This document shows, one piece after another, positions 24,102 through 32,926 of a DNA stretch of 64,000 nt. Numbering within the stretch: the stretch's first letter is position 1; each line of letters begins with the position of its first letter. A program made the translations under genes and the position numbers. The notes beneath the pieces were generated by a model. That model was not told the origin of the DNA. It made no database searches and worked only from the letters and a program-made list of their open reading frames with translations. Origin of the DNA: Dietzia natronolimnaea (GTDB lineage Bacteria > Actinomycetota > Actinomycetes > Mycobacteriales > Mycobacteriaceae). The stretch is taken from NCBI RefSeq assembly GCF_002289575.1, contig NZ_NTGA01000022.1, positions 1-64,000 of the forward strand, written 5' to 3'.

Positions 24102-25936
24102 CCGGCCGGCCGCGGGTCCGCACTCGGCCGCGGGTGTGAACTCGGCCGCGGCCCCACGGCCTCGCCCGCGGGAAGGAACCGTCCCGCCGAGAACTGTCGG
24201 CCGTACCCCTCGGCGAACTCGCCGTCGGACCACACCACGTGGCCGCTGATGATCGTGGCGGCCACCGCGCGGTCGTTGCGGTTGACCATGCGGTGGATGC
24301 CGCCGAGCTCCGGCATCGCCTCCTCGTGGTAGCCCAGCGACTCGCCGTCGAGGCCGGCCGGGTCGATCACCACCACGTCGGCTCGACGCCCGGGTGCGAT
24401 CCGCCCGGCGTCGAGCCGGTAGAAGTCGGCGAGTTCTCCGGTGAGCTTGAACACGGCCTCCTCGACGGACAGGAACGGGGTACCCCGACGATCCGCCTCG
24501 TGCACGCGCTCGAGCAGACGGACGCCGAAGTTGTAGAAGGCCATGTTGCGCAGGTGCGCCCCGGCGTCGGAGAAGCCGATGGTGATCCCCGGGGTCCGCG
24601 CGAGCCGGTTGGCGACCTCCTCGCGCGCGTTGGCGATGGTGGTGGTCCACCGCAGGTCGGCGCCGTGCTCCACGACCAGGTCGAGGAAGCAGTCAGCGGG
24701 GTGCAGCGACCGTGCGCGGGCGACGTCGCCGACGGTCCTGCCGACCAGCGACTCGTCGGGGCAGGCCACGATCAGGGCGTCGTCGAAGTCGCGGTGCCAC
24801 ACCCGTGGGCTGAACCGCTTCTCGAAGTCCCGCCGGAACCAGCGCCGGTAGCCCTCCTTCTCGAGCAGATCGGTGCGGGCCATCTCGTCCTTGAGGTGTA
24901 GCGCCTCGCGTCCGGAGCCGAACTCCTCGAAGACCACCAGGTCGATCCCGTCGGCCCACACCTTGAAGGTGGTGGGCAGGTGCTGCCACACGAACCTGCC
25001 CCTTCCGAGAGTGTTGGCCACCCATGCCAGCGGCCGGAAGATGCGGTTGACCCACGGCTCGGCCAGGGTGTCCGCGGCGGCGAGGAGTGAGACCCGCAGC
25101 GGCTTGCGGAAGAGTCCCGTGCTGGTGGCCACGTAGAAGGCCACGTCGACCTTGGTGTTGAGGTTCGGTACGCCCTGCAGGACCCGGTCGCGCCGGCGGA
25201 GGATCCGGCTGAGGCGCCGGAACTCCTTCCACGAGGCGTGTGTGGAGGGCAGGGTCCGCGAGCGGTAGCGGTCGCCGTCCATCTTGTCCCACGGGTTGGT
25301 CATGGTGGAGACCCCGAGGAAACCCTGGTCGAGGGCCTCGTCCACCCGCCGTTCGATCTCGAGCAACTCCTCCCGACCGGGGGAGTGCTCCGGGTCGGTC
25401 GCCCGGCCCAGGCCCATCACGGAGGCGCGGACGTCGGAGTGGCCGAGGAAGCTCGCCACGTTGGGCCCCAGCGGCAGGGCCTCGACCGCGCGCCGCCATG
25501 CCGCCGGGTCGGACCAGGACTTCGTGCGCTCGAGTGCCTCGAGGACGGCGTCCCGGGGCAGGGCCTCGACTCGGCTGAACAGGTCGGCCACGTCGACGGT
25601 GTCCGAGTAGACCCCGGACAGGGAGCAGTTGCCCACGAGCACGGTGGTCACCCCGTGCCGCACCGACTCGCCGAGCCCGGGGGAGACCAGCAGTTCGACG
25701 TCGTAGTGGGTGTGGGTGTCGACGAATCCGGGCATCACCCATCTGCCGTCGGCCTCGATGACGCGGGTGCCGGGCGAGATCGGGAGCGGGGTGGGGCTCA
25801 CCGCCGCGACGACGCCGGACCGGATCCCGACGTCGGACCGGACGCCCGGCGCGCCGGTTCCGTCGTAGACGGTCCCGCCGTGGATCACGATGTCGAAGTC
25901 GGCGCCGCCCGGGCTGGCGTGATCAGTGGTGTCCAC
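24062..25936 (-). CDS. Amidohydrolase, N-acyl-D-amino-acid deacylase-like
   Basis: The 624-residue protein is a metal-dependent amidohydrolase of the D-aminoacylase type: metal site GFVDTHTHYDVELLV, GNCSLSG, the later His in FLGHSDVRASVMG and the terminal GFSDAGAHLRNMAFYNFGVRLL with a conserved Asp. The size (over 550) is typical of the actinobacterial deacylase-like group, whose natural substrate is unclear. GTG at 25936 follows GGGAG. The C-terminus has a Pro/Ser/His-rich tail that overlaps the coding end of the opposite gene by 40 bases. It is divergent from an MFS transporter, suggesting uptake of a related substrate. Confidence 0.8.
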   Translation of the reverse strand: MDTTDHASPGGADFDIVIHGGTVYDGTGAPGVRSDVGIRSGVVAAVSPTPLPISPGTRVIEADGRWVMPGFVDTHTHYDVELLVSPGLGESVRHGVTTVLVGNCSLSGVYSDTVDVADLFSRVEALPRDAVLEALERTKSWSDPAAWRRAVEALPLGPNVASFLGHSDVRASVMGLGRATDPEHSPGREELLEIERRVDEALDQGFLGVSTMTNPWDKMDGDRYRSRTLPSTHASWKEFRRLSRILRRRDRVLQGVPNLNTKVDVAFYVATSTGLFRKPLRVSLLAAADTLAEPWVNRIFRPLAWVANTLGRGRFVWQHLPTTFKVWADGIDLVVFEEFGSGREALHLKDEMARTDLLEKEGYRRWFRRDFEKRFSPRVWHRDFDDALIVACPDESLVGRTVGDVARARSLHPADCFLDLVVEHGADLRWTTTIANAREEVANRLARTPGITIGFSDAGAHLRNMAFYNFGVRLLERVHEADRRGTPFLSVEEAVFKLTGELADFYRLDAGRIAPGRRADVVVIDPAGLDGESLGYHEEAMPELGGIHRMVNRNDRAVAATIISGHVVWSDGEFAEGYGRQFSAGRFLPAGEAVGPRPSSHPRPSADPRPAGHSVGSPASSQAE

Positions 25937-26257
25937 GAGGCACTCCCTGGTTTGTGACACAAAACACATACTTCACCAGGCTACCCGGACGCTGGTCCAA
26001 GTCCAGACCTCGTCGTAAATTCCCCTGCGCCGCCCGGTCGCCGTGGGCTCCGGCGAGAGGCCGCCGCCCCGGAGTGCCCGTGTCGTCGCGTGGTCACACC
26101 CGCTCACGTTTCCCCAGGTGGCGTTCCCGCTCAGGTGCCGTTTGCGACCACTCGCCGGAGGGCGCCCTGGAGCACCGGCGGCACGGCGCCGCCGCGCGGT
26201 ATCGGCCGGTCGCCGCGCGAGTGAGGCGCCGACGGGCCGGGAGTAGCGTTGTCGCGC
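25937..26257. other. 321-base intergenic region, divergent promoters
   Basis: This is the only gene-free stretch over 300 bases. It should hold the promoters of the amidohydrolase (minus) and the MFS gene (plus). Apart from the palindrome at 25951-25963 I see no clear promoter, riboswitch, RNA gene or convincing small gene. The 67-residue open frame at 26043-26246 looks like GC-driven noise. Confidence 0.6.
25951..25963. promoter_or_regulatory. Palindromic operator candidate
   Basis: TTTGTGACACAAA is a perfect 13-base palindrome (6-base arms around A) that starts 15 bases before the amidohydrolase start. It lies where a repressor would overlap its promoter and leader. Confidence 0.45.
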
Positions 26258-27640
26258 ATGACCACACGCACGGAGCGCCTCGACGGCCTGCCGTTCACCC
26301 GCAAGCACCGCAGGCTGTTGCTCGGATCCGGGGTCGGGTGGGCGCTGGACGCCATGGACGTGGGCCTCATCTCCTTCGTCATGGCCGCGCTGGCAGTGCA
26401 CTGGGCGCTCACCCCCACCGAGCTGTCCTGGATCGGGTCCATCGGGTTCGTCGGCATGGCGATCGGCGCCGCGCTGGGCGGTCTGCTCGCGGACAGGATC
26501 GGTCGCCGCCAGGTCTTCGCCGCGACGCTGCTGGTCTACGGACTGGCCACGGGCGCGGCGGCCCTGTCGACCGGCATCGCGGTGCTCATCGTCCTGCGCT
26601 TCATCGTGGGCCTCGGCCTGGGTGCCGAGTTGCCCGTCGCGTCCACGCTGGTCAGCGAGTTCGCGCCCCGCCGGATCCGCGGCAGGGTCGTGGTGATCCT
26701 CGAGGGGTTCTGGGCCGTCGGCTGGATCATGGCGGCGCTCATCGGGTACTTCGTGGTCCCGACCGGCGACGACGGATGGCGCTGGGCGCTGGCCGTGGGT
26801 CTGGTCCCCGCCGCCTACGCGTTGGTGATCCGGTTCGGGCTGCCCGAGTCGGTGCGGTTCCTGGAATCGAAGGGCCGGGTCGACGAGGCCGAACGGATCG
26901 TCCGCGACTACGAGGCCTCGGCCGGGGTCGAGCCGCCCGCCGACTCGGCCGGGGTCGAGCCGCCCGCCGACTCAGCCGGGGTCGAGCCGCCCGCCGCCGC
27001 GATCGACGGGGCGGCGACGGACCGGCTCGAGCCCGTCGAGGAGTCCGCCCGCGAGTCGATCTGGTCCCCGCGACTGCGACGCCGGACCGGTGCCCTGTGG
27101 ATCGTGTGGTTCGGGATCAACTTCTCCTACTACGGCGCGTTCATCTGGCTGCCCAGCCTGCTGGTCTCGCAGGGTTTCGACCTGGTCAGGTCGTTCGGTT
27201 ACACCCTCATCATCACGCTCGCCCAGTTGCCGGGGTACGCGGTGGCGGCGTGGCTCATCGAGGTGTGGGGCCGCCGCGTCACCCTCGCGGTGTTCCTGTC
27301 CGGTTCAGCGGTCGCCGCCGGCCTGTTCGGGCTCGCGGGCTCGCCGGCGACGATCATCGCCGCGGGCATGGCGCTGTCGTTCTTCAATCTCGGCGCGTGG
27401 GGCGCGCTGTACGCGATCGGCCCCGAGCTCTACCCCACCAGGACCCGCGGGTCCGGCACCGGCGCGGCGGCCGCGTTCGGGAGGATCGCCTCGATCATCG
27501 CGCCACTGCTCGTCCCGGTGATGCTCGGCGCAGGGGGCACCGCGATGGTCTTCGGGGTGTTCGCGGCGGCCTTCGTCGTGGCAGCGCTGGCGGCTTTCAC
27601 CCTCCCGGAGCGCAAGGGCGTCGCGCTCGAGGAGACCTGA
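26258..27640 (+). CDS. MFS transporter, sugar/aromatic-acid porter type
   Basis: The 460-residue protein has twelve hydrophobic segments in two halves. LADRIGRRQVFAATLLVYGLAT after TM2 and PRRIRGRVVVILEGFW after TM4 are the family loop motifs, and FGLPESVRFLESKGRVDEAERIV marks the central loop of sugar-porter-like carriers. GPELYPTRTRGSGTG in the second half supports a NiaP/sugar-porter-like carrier. A 27-base repeat in the central loop encodes SAGVEPPAD nearly three times. Start 26258 is preferred. Proton-driven import is likely, and the substrate is unknown. Confidence 0.82.
   Translation: MTTRTERLDGLPFTRKHRRLLLGSGVGWALDAMDVGLISFVMAALAVHWALTPTELSWIGSIGFVGMAIGAALGGLLADRIGRRQVFAATLLVYGLATGAAALSTGIAVLIVLRFIVGLGLGAELPVASTLVSEFAPRRIRGRVVVILEGFWAVGWIMAALIGYFVVPTGDDGWRWALAVGLVPAAYALVIRFGLPESVRFLESKGRVDEAERIVRDYEASAGVEPPADSAGVEPPADSAGVEPPAAAIDGAATDRLEPVEESARESIWSPRLRRRTGALWIVWFGINFSYYGAFIWLPSLLVSQGFDLVRSFGYTLIITLAQLPGYAVAAWLIEVWGRRVTLAVFLSGSAVAAGLFGLAGSPATIIAAGMALSFFNLGAWGALYAIGPELYPTRTRGSGTGAAAAFGRIASIIAPLLVPVMLGAGGTAMVFGVFAAAFVVAALAAFTLPERKGVALEET
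26918..26998 (+). repeat. 27-base tandem repeat in the MFS central loop
   Basis: Two full copies and one diverged copy of tcggccggggtcgagccgc followed by ccgccgac encode SAGVEPPAD in frame. Copy-number change would lengthen the cytoplasmic loop by nine residues per unit. Confidence 0.9.
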
Positions 27641-27710
27641 CCCGCCTCGCGGCCCGTCGGCCGACCGAGGCGCGGATGCGGCAGCGGGCCGCGGATGTGA
27701 CGATGACGCG

Positions 27711-28166
27711 GTGACCCCTCGCGTGATCGGTGCGCTCGTCTCCGTGCTCGGCCTGCTCGTCGTGCTCGGGGGGATCCTGCTGGGCAGCATCGGGGTGGCC
27801 ACGGGCGGGTGGATCCAACGGGTGGACTGCGGCACCTACTTCAGCCCCGACTACCGCGAGGCCCGGGACAAGGACAACGCCCTCACCTCGTTGAGCTGGG
27901 CGGACCTCCTCCGGGGCGAGCGCCCCCAGCCGAGTTCGGAGGCGCAGGAGGCCTGTGACTCCGCCCTCGCCCAACGCAGGGTCCCCGTACTGGCATCGCT
28001 GGGCGTGGGGGCGACGATCGTGGCGGTCGGACTCGGTCTGGGAGTGTTCCCCGCGGCGGCGGCCCTCGGGAGGAGAGAGGGCGACGGCGGGCCGGGGATC
28101 GCGCACGGGCCGGGGACCGGGCACGGGTCGGGGACCGGGCACGGTCCGGGCAACCCCGCCGGGTAG
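27711..28166 (+). CDS. Two-TM membrane protein of unknown function
   Basis: The 151-residue product has two membrane segments (VIGALVSVLGLLVVLGGILLGSIGVA and PVLASLGVGATIVAVGLGLGVFPAAAAL) around a polar middle with two cysteines (RVDCGTYFS and QEACDSALAQRRV). These look like an extracytoplasmic loop with a possible disulfide. The tail is a Gly/His/Pro repeat (HGPGTGHGSGTGHGPG). GTG at 27711 starts 70 bases after the MFS gene. I recognise no family. Confidence 0.6.
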   Translation: MTPRVIGALVSVLGLLVVLGGILLGSIGVATGGWIQRVDCGTYFSPDYREARDKDNALTSLSWADLLRGERPQPSSEAQEACDSALAQRRVPVLASLGVGATIVAVGLGLGVFPAAAALGRREGDGGPGIAHGPGTGHGSGTGHGPGNPAG

Positions 28167-28197
28167 AACCGTGGACGGCGGGACCCGGCCGAAGGGG

Positions 28198-28788
28198 TCA
28201 GTCCCGCGTCTCGCGCCCGTCGCCCAGCTCGCGGATCCGCTCGGTGGCCGCGCGGAGGCGTTCCTTGCGCGCCTCGTCGTCGGACTCCTTGAGCTCCTCG
28301 TAGAGCTCCTCGTCCGAGTCGGTGAACTGCAGGATGGCGCGCGGAACCCCCAGGGTCAGGACCAGCGACGGCCAGACGATCCACGCGTAATCCCAGCCCA
28401 CCACGAACTGGAGTACGAGGAACGCCACGAGCGTCGCCCCCAGGACCAACCCGTCGAGCGTCTCCACCCTCTTGCCCCGTTTGCGGAGATCCTGGAGCTC
28501 GCGATCCGGGTCCGATGCCGCCGGCGACGACGAGGTGCGCACCAGCTCGCCACCGGCCGCCGTGGCCGACTGGACGATCATGCCGTCGACGCTGGTCAGG
28601 GGCATGCCGCCCGGGAGATCGCTGAACGACCCGCGCAGCTGACCCAGGGTGCGGGCCGCTGCGATGTCGCCCGAACGGGAGTGGAACTCCGGGTCGTCGA
28701 GGCGCCCCGCGGCATAGTGGTCGCCCAGCGCGGTGAGGGCGTGCAGACGCTCGGAGTCCGAGAGCAACAGATCATCGGGATCGGTCAT
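28198..28788 (-). CDS. DUF1707 SHOCT-like membrane protein
   Basis: The 196-residue protein begins with the DUF1707 pattern LLLSDSERLHALTALGDHYAAGRLDDPEFHSRSGDIAAARTLGQLRGSFSDLP. This domain is found at the N-terminus of many actinobacterial membrane proteins. A basic linker is followed by two short hydrophobic segments (LVLGATLVAFLVLQFVVGWDYAWIVWPSLVLTLG) and a charged coiled-coil-like tail (EELYEELKESDDEARKERLRAATERIRELG). The function of the family is unknown. It converges with the two-TM gene at 27711 and is divergent from the CMD-ECF41 operon. Confidence 0.75.
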   Translation of the reverse strand: MTDPDDLLLSDSERLHALTALGDHYAAGRLDDPEFHSRSGDIAAARTLGQLRGSFSDLPGGMPLTSVDGMIVQSATAAGGELVRTSSSPAASDPDRELQDLRKRGKRVETLDGLVLGATLVAFLVLQFVVGWDYAWIVWPSLVLTLGVPRAILQFTDSDEELYEELKESDDEARKERLRAATERIRELGDGRETRD

Positions 28789-28861
28789 GTGTCCAGGCTA
28801 TGAGGGGACGCCTCCGACCGCCATAGGTGATCGCACCCATCCGCTGTCATTTCCGGCAGCG

Positions 28862-28888
28862 TGTCACATCCGGTGACGCTGGTGCGTC
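28862..28888 (+). promoter_or_regulatory. ECF41-type promoter
   Basis: TGTCACA at 28862-28868 and CGTC at 28885-28888 are separated by exactly 16 bases. This matches the TGTCACA-N16-CGTC promoter known for ECF41 sigma factors. It is placed so that transcription would start at or next to the ATG at 28897, giving a leaderless message for the CMD gene and its downstream ECF41 gene, a loop of self-activation. Confidence 0.75.
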
Positions 28889-28896
28889 GAAGGGGA

Positions 28897-29397
28897 ATGA
28901 GTACACATCAGAACGACCACGGACAGCGCAAACAGGTCAGCGCGGGCGCGATGGCACCCATGCTGGCGCTCGAGGCCTACACCCGGGCCCGGGTCTCCCG
29001 CTCCGACAGTCACCTCATCAGGCTCCGCGTCTCGGCGGTGAACGAGTGCCGCTTCTGCACCGCCATGCACCGGCGCGACGCCCGTAAAGACGGCTGGGAC
29101 GACGCCCGGATCGTGGCCGCCGAGGACTGGCCCGCCCACGCCGGTGAGCTGTCCGAGGGGGACCTCACGGTCCTGCGGTTCGCCGACGCGGTCACCCACA
29201 TCCACGGCGAGGACTCGGTCTCGGACGAGCTCTGGGACGACGTGGTCCGACACCGGGGCGAGTCGGGCACTGGACAGCTGCTGATGGAGGTCGTCACCAT
29301 CAACGCATGGAACCGGATCGCAGTGGCCACCCGGAAGGATCCGGGCTCGCTCAGGGGCGTGCGCCGGGAGGACATCGATCCCGTTCGCCCGAGGTGA
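28897..29397 (+). CDS. CMD/AhpD-fold oxidoreductase, ECF41 partner
   Basis: The 166-residue protein has the carboxymuconolactone-decarboxylase/AhpD motif NECRFCTAMHRRDARKDGW with CxxC and downstream His. The helices LSEGDLTVLRFADAVTHIHGEDSVSDELWDDVVRHRGE resemble peroxidase-related CMD proteins. CMD, oxidoreductase or epimerase proteins (COE) are the recognised genomic partners and presumed regulators of ECF41 sigma factors. The start ATG at 28897 lies 9 bases after an ECF41 promoter, so it is likely leaderless. The stop overlaps the sigma factor start as GTGA. Confidence 0.85.
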   Translation: MSTHQNDHGQRKQVSAGAMAPMLALEAYTRARVSRSDSHLIRLRVSAVNECRFCTAMHRRDARKDGWDDARIVAAEDWPAHAGELSEGDLTVLRFADAVTHIHGEDSVSDELWDDVVRHRGESGTGQLLMEVVTINAWNRIAVATRKDPGSLRGVRREDIDPVRPR

Positions 29398-30278
29398 CGA
29401 CGGCCGGTGCGCTCGCCGGACTCGACCGGGCCGCGGTGGACCGGGTCCGGGGACGGCTCCTCGGGGTCGGGTACCGCATCACCGGGACGTGGGCCGACGC
29501 GGAGGACGCCGCCGACGAGGCCCTGGCCCGCCTGGTCGGTCTCGAGGCGGGATCGGCGCCCGACAACCCCGAGGCGTGGCTCACCACGGTCACCACGCGC
29601 CTGTGCCTGGACCGGCTGCGGCGACGCAGGCGGGAGGACTACGTGGGGGCGTGGCTCCCCGAACCCGTCGACACCGCCCTGTTGCCCTCGGAGCTGGCCG
29701 AGCAGCGCGACGACCTGCGGATCGCCGTCCTGCTGGCCTACGAGCAGCTCGGCCCCGAGGAGCGCGCGGCCTTCGTCCTGCGCGAGGCCTACTCCCTGCC
29801 CTACGCCGAGATCGCCGGCGCGCTGGACGCGGCCGTGCCCACGGTCCGTCAGTGGGTGAGCCGGGCGAGGCGCAGATTGGACACCGACCTGCGTCCGCCG
29901 GAGCGTGCACCGGATGCGGTGATCTCTCGGCTTGTCGAGGCCGTCCTGGCCGGTGACCTCCAGCAGACGATCGAGGTGCTCACCGCGGACGCCCGGGTGG
30001 TCTCGGACAGCGACGGGAAGGTCAACGCCGCCCGCAGGGACATCGTGGGGGCCCGCAAGTGTGCGTACTTCCTCATCAAGGCGGCGGAGCTGTCCGACGG
30101 CATGATCGCTCCGGTCGAGGTGAACGGGGAGTTCGCGCTGGCTGTGGTCTCCCGTGGGGTCGTCCGGGTGGCCCAGCTGGGTGTGGTCGACGGCCGCGTC
30201 ACGCGGGTCTACTTCCACTCCAACCCGGCCAAACTCACGCGGCTCGCGTTGCCGGAGGGGTTCGAGCCGAGCGCGTGA
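29394..30278 (+). CDS. ECF41-family sigma factor (SigJ-like)
   Basis: The 294-residue protein has ECF region 2 (RVRGRLLGVGYRITGTWADAEDAADEALARL), the WLPEPV linker typical of ECF41/SigJ factors and region 4 (LGPEERAAFVLREAYSLPYAEIAGALDAAVPTVRQWVSRARRRL). A C-terminal SnoaL-like domain follows, with SDGKVNAARRDIVGARK (the DGGGK region) and YFHSNPAKLTRL (the NPDKL motif). That tail controls activity in this group, which lacks an ordinary anti-sigma factor. GTG at 29394 overlaps the CMD stop. The promoter at 28862 suggests it drives its own operon. Confidence 0.92.
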   Translation: MTTAGALAGLDRAAVDRVRGRLLGVGYRITGTWADAEDAADEALARLVGLEAGSAPDNPEAWLTTVTTRLCLDRLRRRRREDYVGAWLPEPVDTALLPSELAEQRDDLRIAVLLAYEQLGPEERAAFVLREAYSLPYAEIAGALDAAVPTVRQWVSRARRRLDTDLRPPERAPDAVISRLVEAVLAGDLQQTIEVLTADARVVSDSDGKVNAARRDIVGARKCAYFLIKAAELSDGMIAPVEVNGEFALAVVSRGVVRVAQLGVVDGRVTRVYFHSNPAKLTRLALPEGFEPSA

Positions 30279-30308
30279 GGCGGCGGCCCGCGGCAGCCCG
30301 GTCGGGGG

Positions 30309-30659
30309 CTACTCGGGCACCCACATGGCCATCTCGTTCCCGCCGGGCTCGCGGAAGTGGAACCGTCGGCCGCCCGGGAAGGAGAAGGGCTCGAGGGTCA
30401 CCACGCCACCCGCGGCCTCGACCCGTCCGCGCGCCTCGGCCAGGTCGGCAACCAGGATCACCATCAGCGGTGCCGGTGACTGCTCGTCGTCGTCGCCCTG
30501 GATCCCCACCTCGATCCCGCCGCCGGTGAGGTCGGTGTACGACGTCCCGTACACGGTGGGCGACCAGCCGCACACGGTCGCCAGGAACTCGGCGGTCGCG
30601 GGCATCGACGTACTGGGGAATTCGACCATGGTGATCTGGTCCGGGGTCCTGTCCTGCAT
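30309..30659 (-). CDS. VOC-family (glyoxalase-like) protein
   Basis: The 116-residue protein has the paired beta-alpha-beta-beta-beta pattern of glyoxalase/VOC proteins: MVEFPSTSMPATAEFLATVCGWSPTVYGTSYTDLTGGGIEVGIQG and VADLAEARGRVEAAGGVVTLEPFSFPGGRRFHFREPGGNEMAMW. The last strand keeps the EPGGNE motif with a metal-ligand Glu. The enzyme reaction is unknown. The gene faces the sigma factor gene tail to tail and is divergent from the lipoprotein gene, only 21 bases apart. Confidence 0.8.
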   Translation of the reverse strand: MQDRTPDQITMVEFPSTSMPATAEFLATVCGWSPTVYGTSYTDLTGGGIEVGIQGDDDEQSPAPLMVILVADLAEARGRVEAAGGVVTLEPFSFPGGRRFHFREPGGNEMAMWVPE

Positions 30660-30680
30660 GCGCCCGACGGTACGGGCACC

Positions 30681-31283
30681 ATGGGTGCGGTGGCGCGGTT
30701 TCGATCCCTCTACCCGGTTCTGGCTCCCCCGGTCCTCCTCGCCGCGACGGCCTGCGCGGGCGGGGCCGCGCCGACCCCTGTGCCGTCCCCTCCGACGAGC
30801 ACCGGCCCGATCGGCGCGGCGAACGTTCCGCTCGACACCACGATCGATGTCCCCGGCTCACGCGCGGCACTCGAGGCGGGACAGGCGGAGATCCGACGGG
30901 TCCTCGAGGGCAGGATCGGTGCGGACGGATGGAGAGAGGCGCGCGCGGCGCAGGAGGTCGCCTGTCCCAGTCGGAGCGACGCGGCCGGTGTCGGGGACAC
31001 CGGGATCGGCAAGTACTACGCCCGCGAGATGCGTCACCCCGACGCGCTGGACCCCACTGGGTGGGACCAGGCCCTGGACGAGGTCGTGAGGGCGGTCGAG
31101 CCGCACGGTTTCCGGCTCAGGCCGACAGAGAACCCCGAGGCGACCGACGAGGCGTCGACGCGTCCCGAGATCCGCTACATCTACCTGGTCAACGACCACC
31201 AGGACGAGCTGACGCTCTCCACTCACCCGACGATCGGCACCGGCTACGGCGGGTTCGGCGTCTGCCACCCCTGGGGCGACTGA
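30681..31283 (+). CDS. Lipoprotein of unknown function
   Basis: The 200-residue protein has an N-terminal hydrophobic segment ending in LAATACAGG, a good lipobox. A Pro/Thr-rich linker follows (APTPVPSPPTSTGP), then a globular region with three spread cysteines (QEVACPSRSDAAG and GFGVCHPWGD among them). The region around IGADGWREARAAQEVACPSRSD recalls mycobacterial LppA-type lipoproteins, but I cannot confirm it. The start at 30681 is preferred, with an in-frame GTG at 30693 as an alternative. It lies just before the thiE-thiM operon on the opposite strand. Confidence 0.65.
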   Translation: MGAVARFRSLYPVLAPPVLLAATACAGGAAPTPVPSPPTSTGPIGAANVPLDTTIDVPGSRAALEAGQAEIRRVLEGRIGADGWREARAAQEVACPSRSDAAGVGDTGIGKYYAREMRHPDALDPTGWDQALDEVVRAVEPHGFRLRPTENPEATDEASTRPEIRYIYLVNDHQDELTLSTHPTIGTGYGGFGVCHPWGD

Positions 31284-31328
31284 CAGTGCGGGACTGACCA
31301 GGCGCGGTCCGACAGGCGCGGTGCAGGG

Positions 31329-32069
31329 TCAGCCTCGAGCCCGATCGCGGGACCGGTCCCAGTGGGCGAGCAGTTCGTGGGCGGCGGCCCGTGGATCGGG
31401 CGCGCCCATCACAGCCGACACCACGCACACACCGTCCAGGGCGGTGCCGGCGAGCAGGCCGACGGTCGCGGCGGTGATCCCGCCGATGCCCACCGCCGCG
31501 ACGCCCCGTCGGTGGGCCGCGCGGGCGATGCGGTCGGCTCCTGCCGGACCGAGCGCCGCAGCGGTGTCGGTCTTGGTGGCGGTGGACCAGACCGGGCTCA
31601 CCCCGATCACGTCCGGTGCGGGCCCGGGACCGGCCAACGCGACACCGAGTTGCTCATCGGACTCGATCGACAGGCCCACCATCAGGTGGCCCGGGAGTGC
31701 GGCGCGGGCCCGCCGGAACGGCACGTCCCGCTGTCCCACGTGCAGGTGCAACCCCAGCTCCCGCGCCACGTCCAGGCGGTCGTTGACGAACACCGGCACG
31801 TCGCGGCCCACCCGTGCCCCGGCCCGTCGGGCGGCGTCGGCCACGGCTGCGGCGCGGGTGGCGAACTCGTCGTCGTCGCACTCCTTGTCCCGGACCTGGA
31901 CGACCCCCACCCCGCCGAGCACGGCCTCGTGGACGATCCGGGGCACCACGTCCCGACCGCCCCCGAGGTGGGGATCGGTGACCAGGTACACCCGCCAGTC
32001 GACGGGGCCGTGCGGATCGCCGTGCCCACCAGGGGCGCAGGCGCGGCGCCCGGGGGCCGGGTGGGTCAC
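31329..32069 (-). CDS. thiE: Thiamine-phosphate synthase
   Basis: The 246-residue TIM-barrel protein has [85 protein letters not shown] and [72 protein letters not shown]. These are the ThiE motifs for binding the thiazole phosphate and pyrimidine diphosphate. It joins them to thiamine phosphate. GTG at 32069 overlaps the thiM stop as GTGA. The pair is a thiazole salvage unit; no thiamine riboswitch is seen upstream. Confidence 0.93.
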   Translation of the reverse strand: MTHPAPGRRACAPGGHGDPHGPVDWRVYLVTDPHLGGGRDVVPRIVHEAVLGGVGVVQVRDKECDDDEFATRAAAVADAARRAGARVGRDVPVFVNDRLDVARELGLHLHVGQRDVPFRRARAALPGHLMVGLSIESDEQLGVALAGPGPAPDVIGVSPVWSTATKTDTAAALGPAGADRIARAAHRRGVAAVGIGGITAATVGLLAGTALDGVCVVSAVMGAPDPRAAAHELLAHWDRSRDRARG

Positions 32070-32926
32070 GGCGAGGCGTCGAGGAGCGTGACCGACTCCG
32101 CGATCTCCTCGGGTGTCAGCGTGTACAGTGCGTCGAGCCACGCCACCGCGAACAGGCCCGGCCCGGCGGCGACCCGCCCGGCGGCCGTTCCCGCCGCACC
32201 GACGTGGGCGTGGGCGGCGACCACCGCGTCGTGGTCGGGGAGGCCGGCTGCCCGGGCCGCGCCGAGGTAGGCGGCCGTCAGCGCGCCGAGCGCGCAGCCG
32301 GTGCCGATCACCTTCTGCAACAGCGGGTGCCCCGAGGTGATCCAGGTGGCGACCGTCAACCCGCCGGAATTGGTGACGACCACGTCCTGCGCACCCGTCA
32401 CCGCGACCACGCCGCCGGTGCGCTCGGCGAGTATCAACGCAGACGGCAGGGCGGCAGCCACGTCATGTGTCGAGTCCACTCCCCGGCCACCGGCCCCGGC
32501 ACCGGCCAGCGCGACGATCTCCGAGGCGTTGGCCCGGATCGCGGCGGGGACGTGGTCGAGCCAGCCGGTGGCGAGCCCGGTGCGCAGAGTCAGACCGCCC
32601 ACCGCGACCGGATCGAGTACCCACGGGGTGCCGTGCTCCCTCGCGGAGCCGATCGCGGCGTGCATGCCCTCCACCTGTTCGGCGGTCGGGTTGCCCACGT
32701 TGACCAGCACCCCGGAGGCGACCGCCGCGAAGTCGGCGGCCTCCTCGGGATGGTCGACCATCGCGGGCGCCGCGCCGGCGGCCAGCAGGACGTCGGCCGT
32801 GATCTGGCGGACCACCGAGTTGGTCAGGCAGTGCACCAGCGGTTCGGCCCTGCGCATCTCCGAGACCAGGTGCGCGATGTCGACGGAGCTGGAACTGGGG
32901 CTGGAACCGGAGCCGGGTGCGGTCAT
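32066..32926 (-). CDS. thiM: Hydroxyethylthiazole kinase
   Basis: The 286-residue protein has the ThiM pattern: [52 protein letters not shown] at the start, [25 protein letters not shown] and [17 protein letters not shown] with the ribokinase-fold anion hole and catalytic Cys/Asp region. It phosphorylates 4-methyl-5-hydroxyethylthiazole for reuse in thiamine synthesis. ATG at 32926 follows GGGGG. It is cotranscribed with thiE. Its N-terminus has a Ser/Gly-rich lead ([10 protein letters not shown]) that is not part of the fold. The LLM gene is divergent, 70 bases away. Confidence 0.93.
   Translation of the reverse strand: MTAPGSGSSPSSSSVDIAHLVSEMRRAEPLVHCLTNSVVRQITADVLLAAGAAPAMVDHPEEAADFAAVASGVLVNVGNPTAEQVEGMHAAIGSAREHGTPWVLDPVAVGGLTLRTGLATGWLDHVPAAIRANASEIVALAGAGAGGRGVDSTHDVAAALPSALILAERTGGVVAVTGAQDVVVTNSGGLTVATWITSGHPLLQKVIGTGCALGALTAAYLGAARAAGLPDHDAVVAAHAHVGAAGTAAGRVAAGPGLFAVAWLDALYTLTPEEIAESVTLLDASP

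Noticed and set aside
26043-26246. 67-codon frame in the intergenic region before the MFS gene
   Set aside because: Arg/Ala/Pro-rich noise of the kind seen in all GC-rich frames here; no start signal or homology visible.
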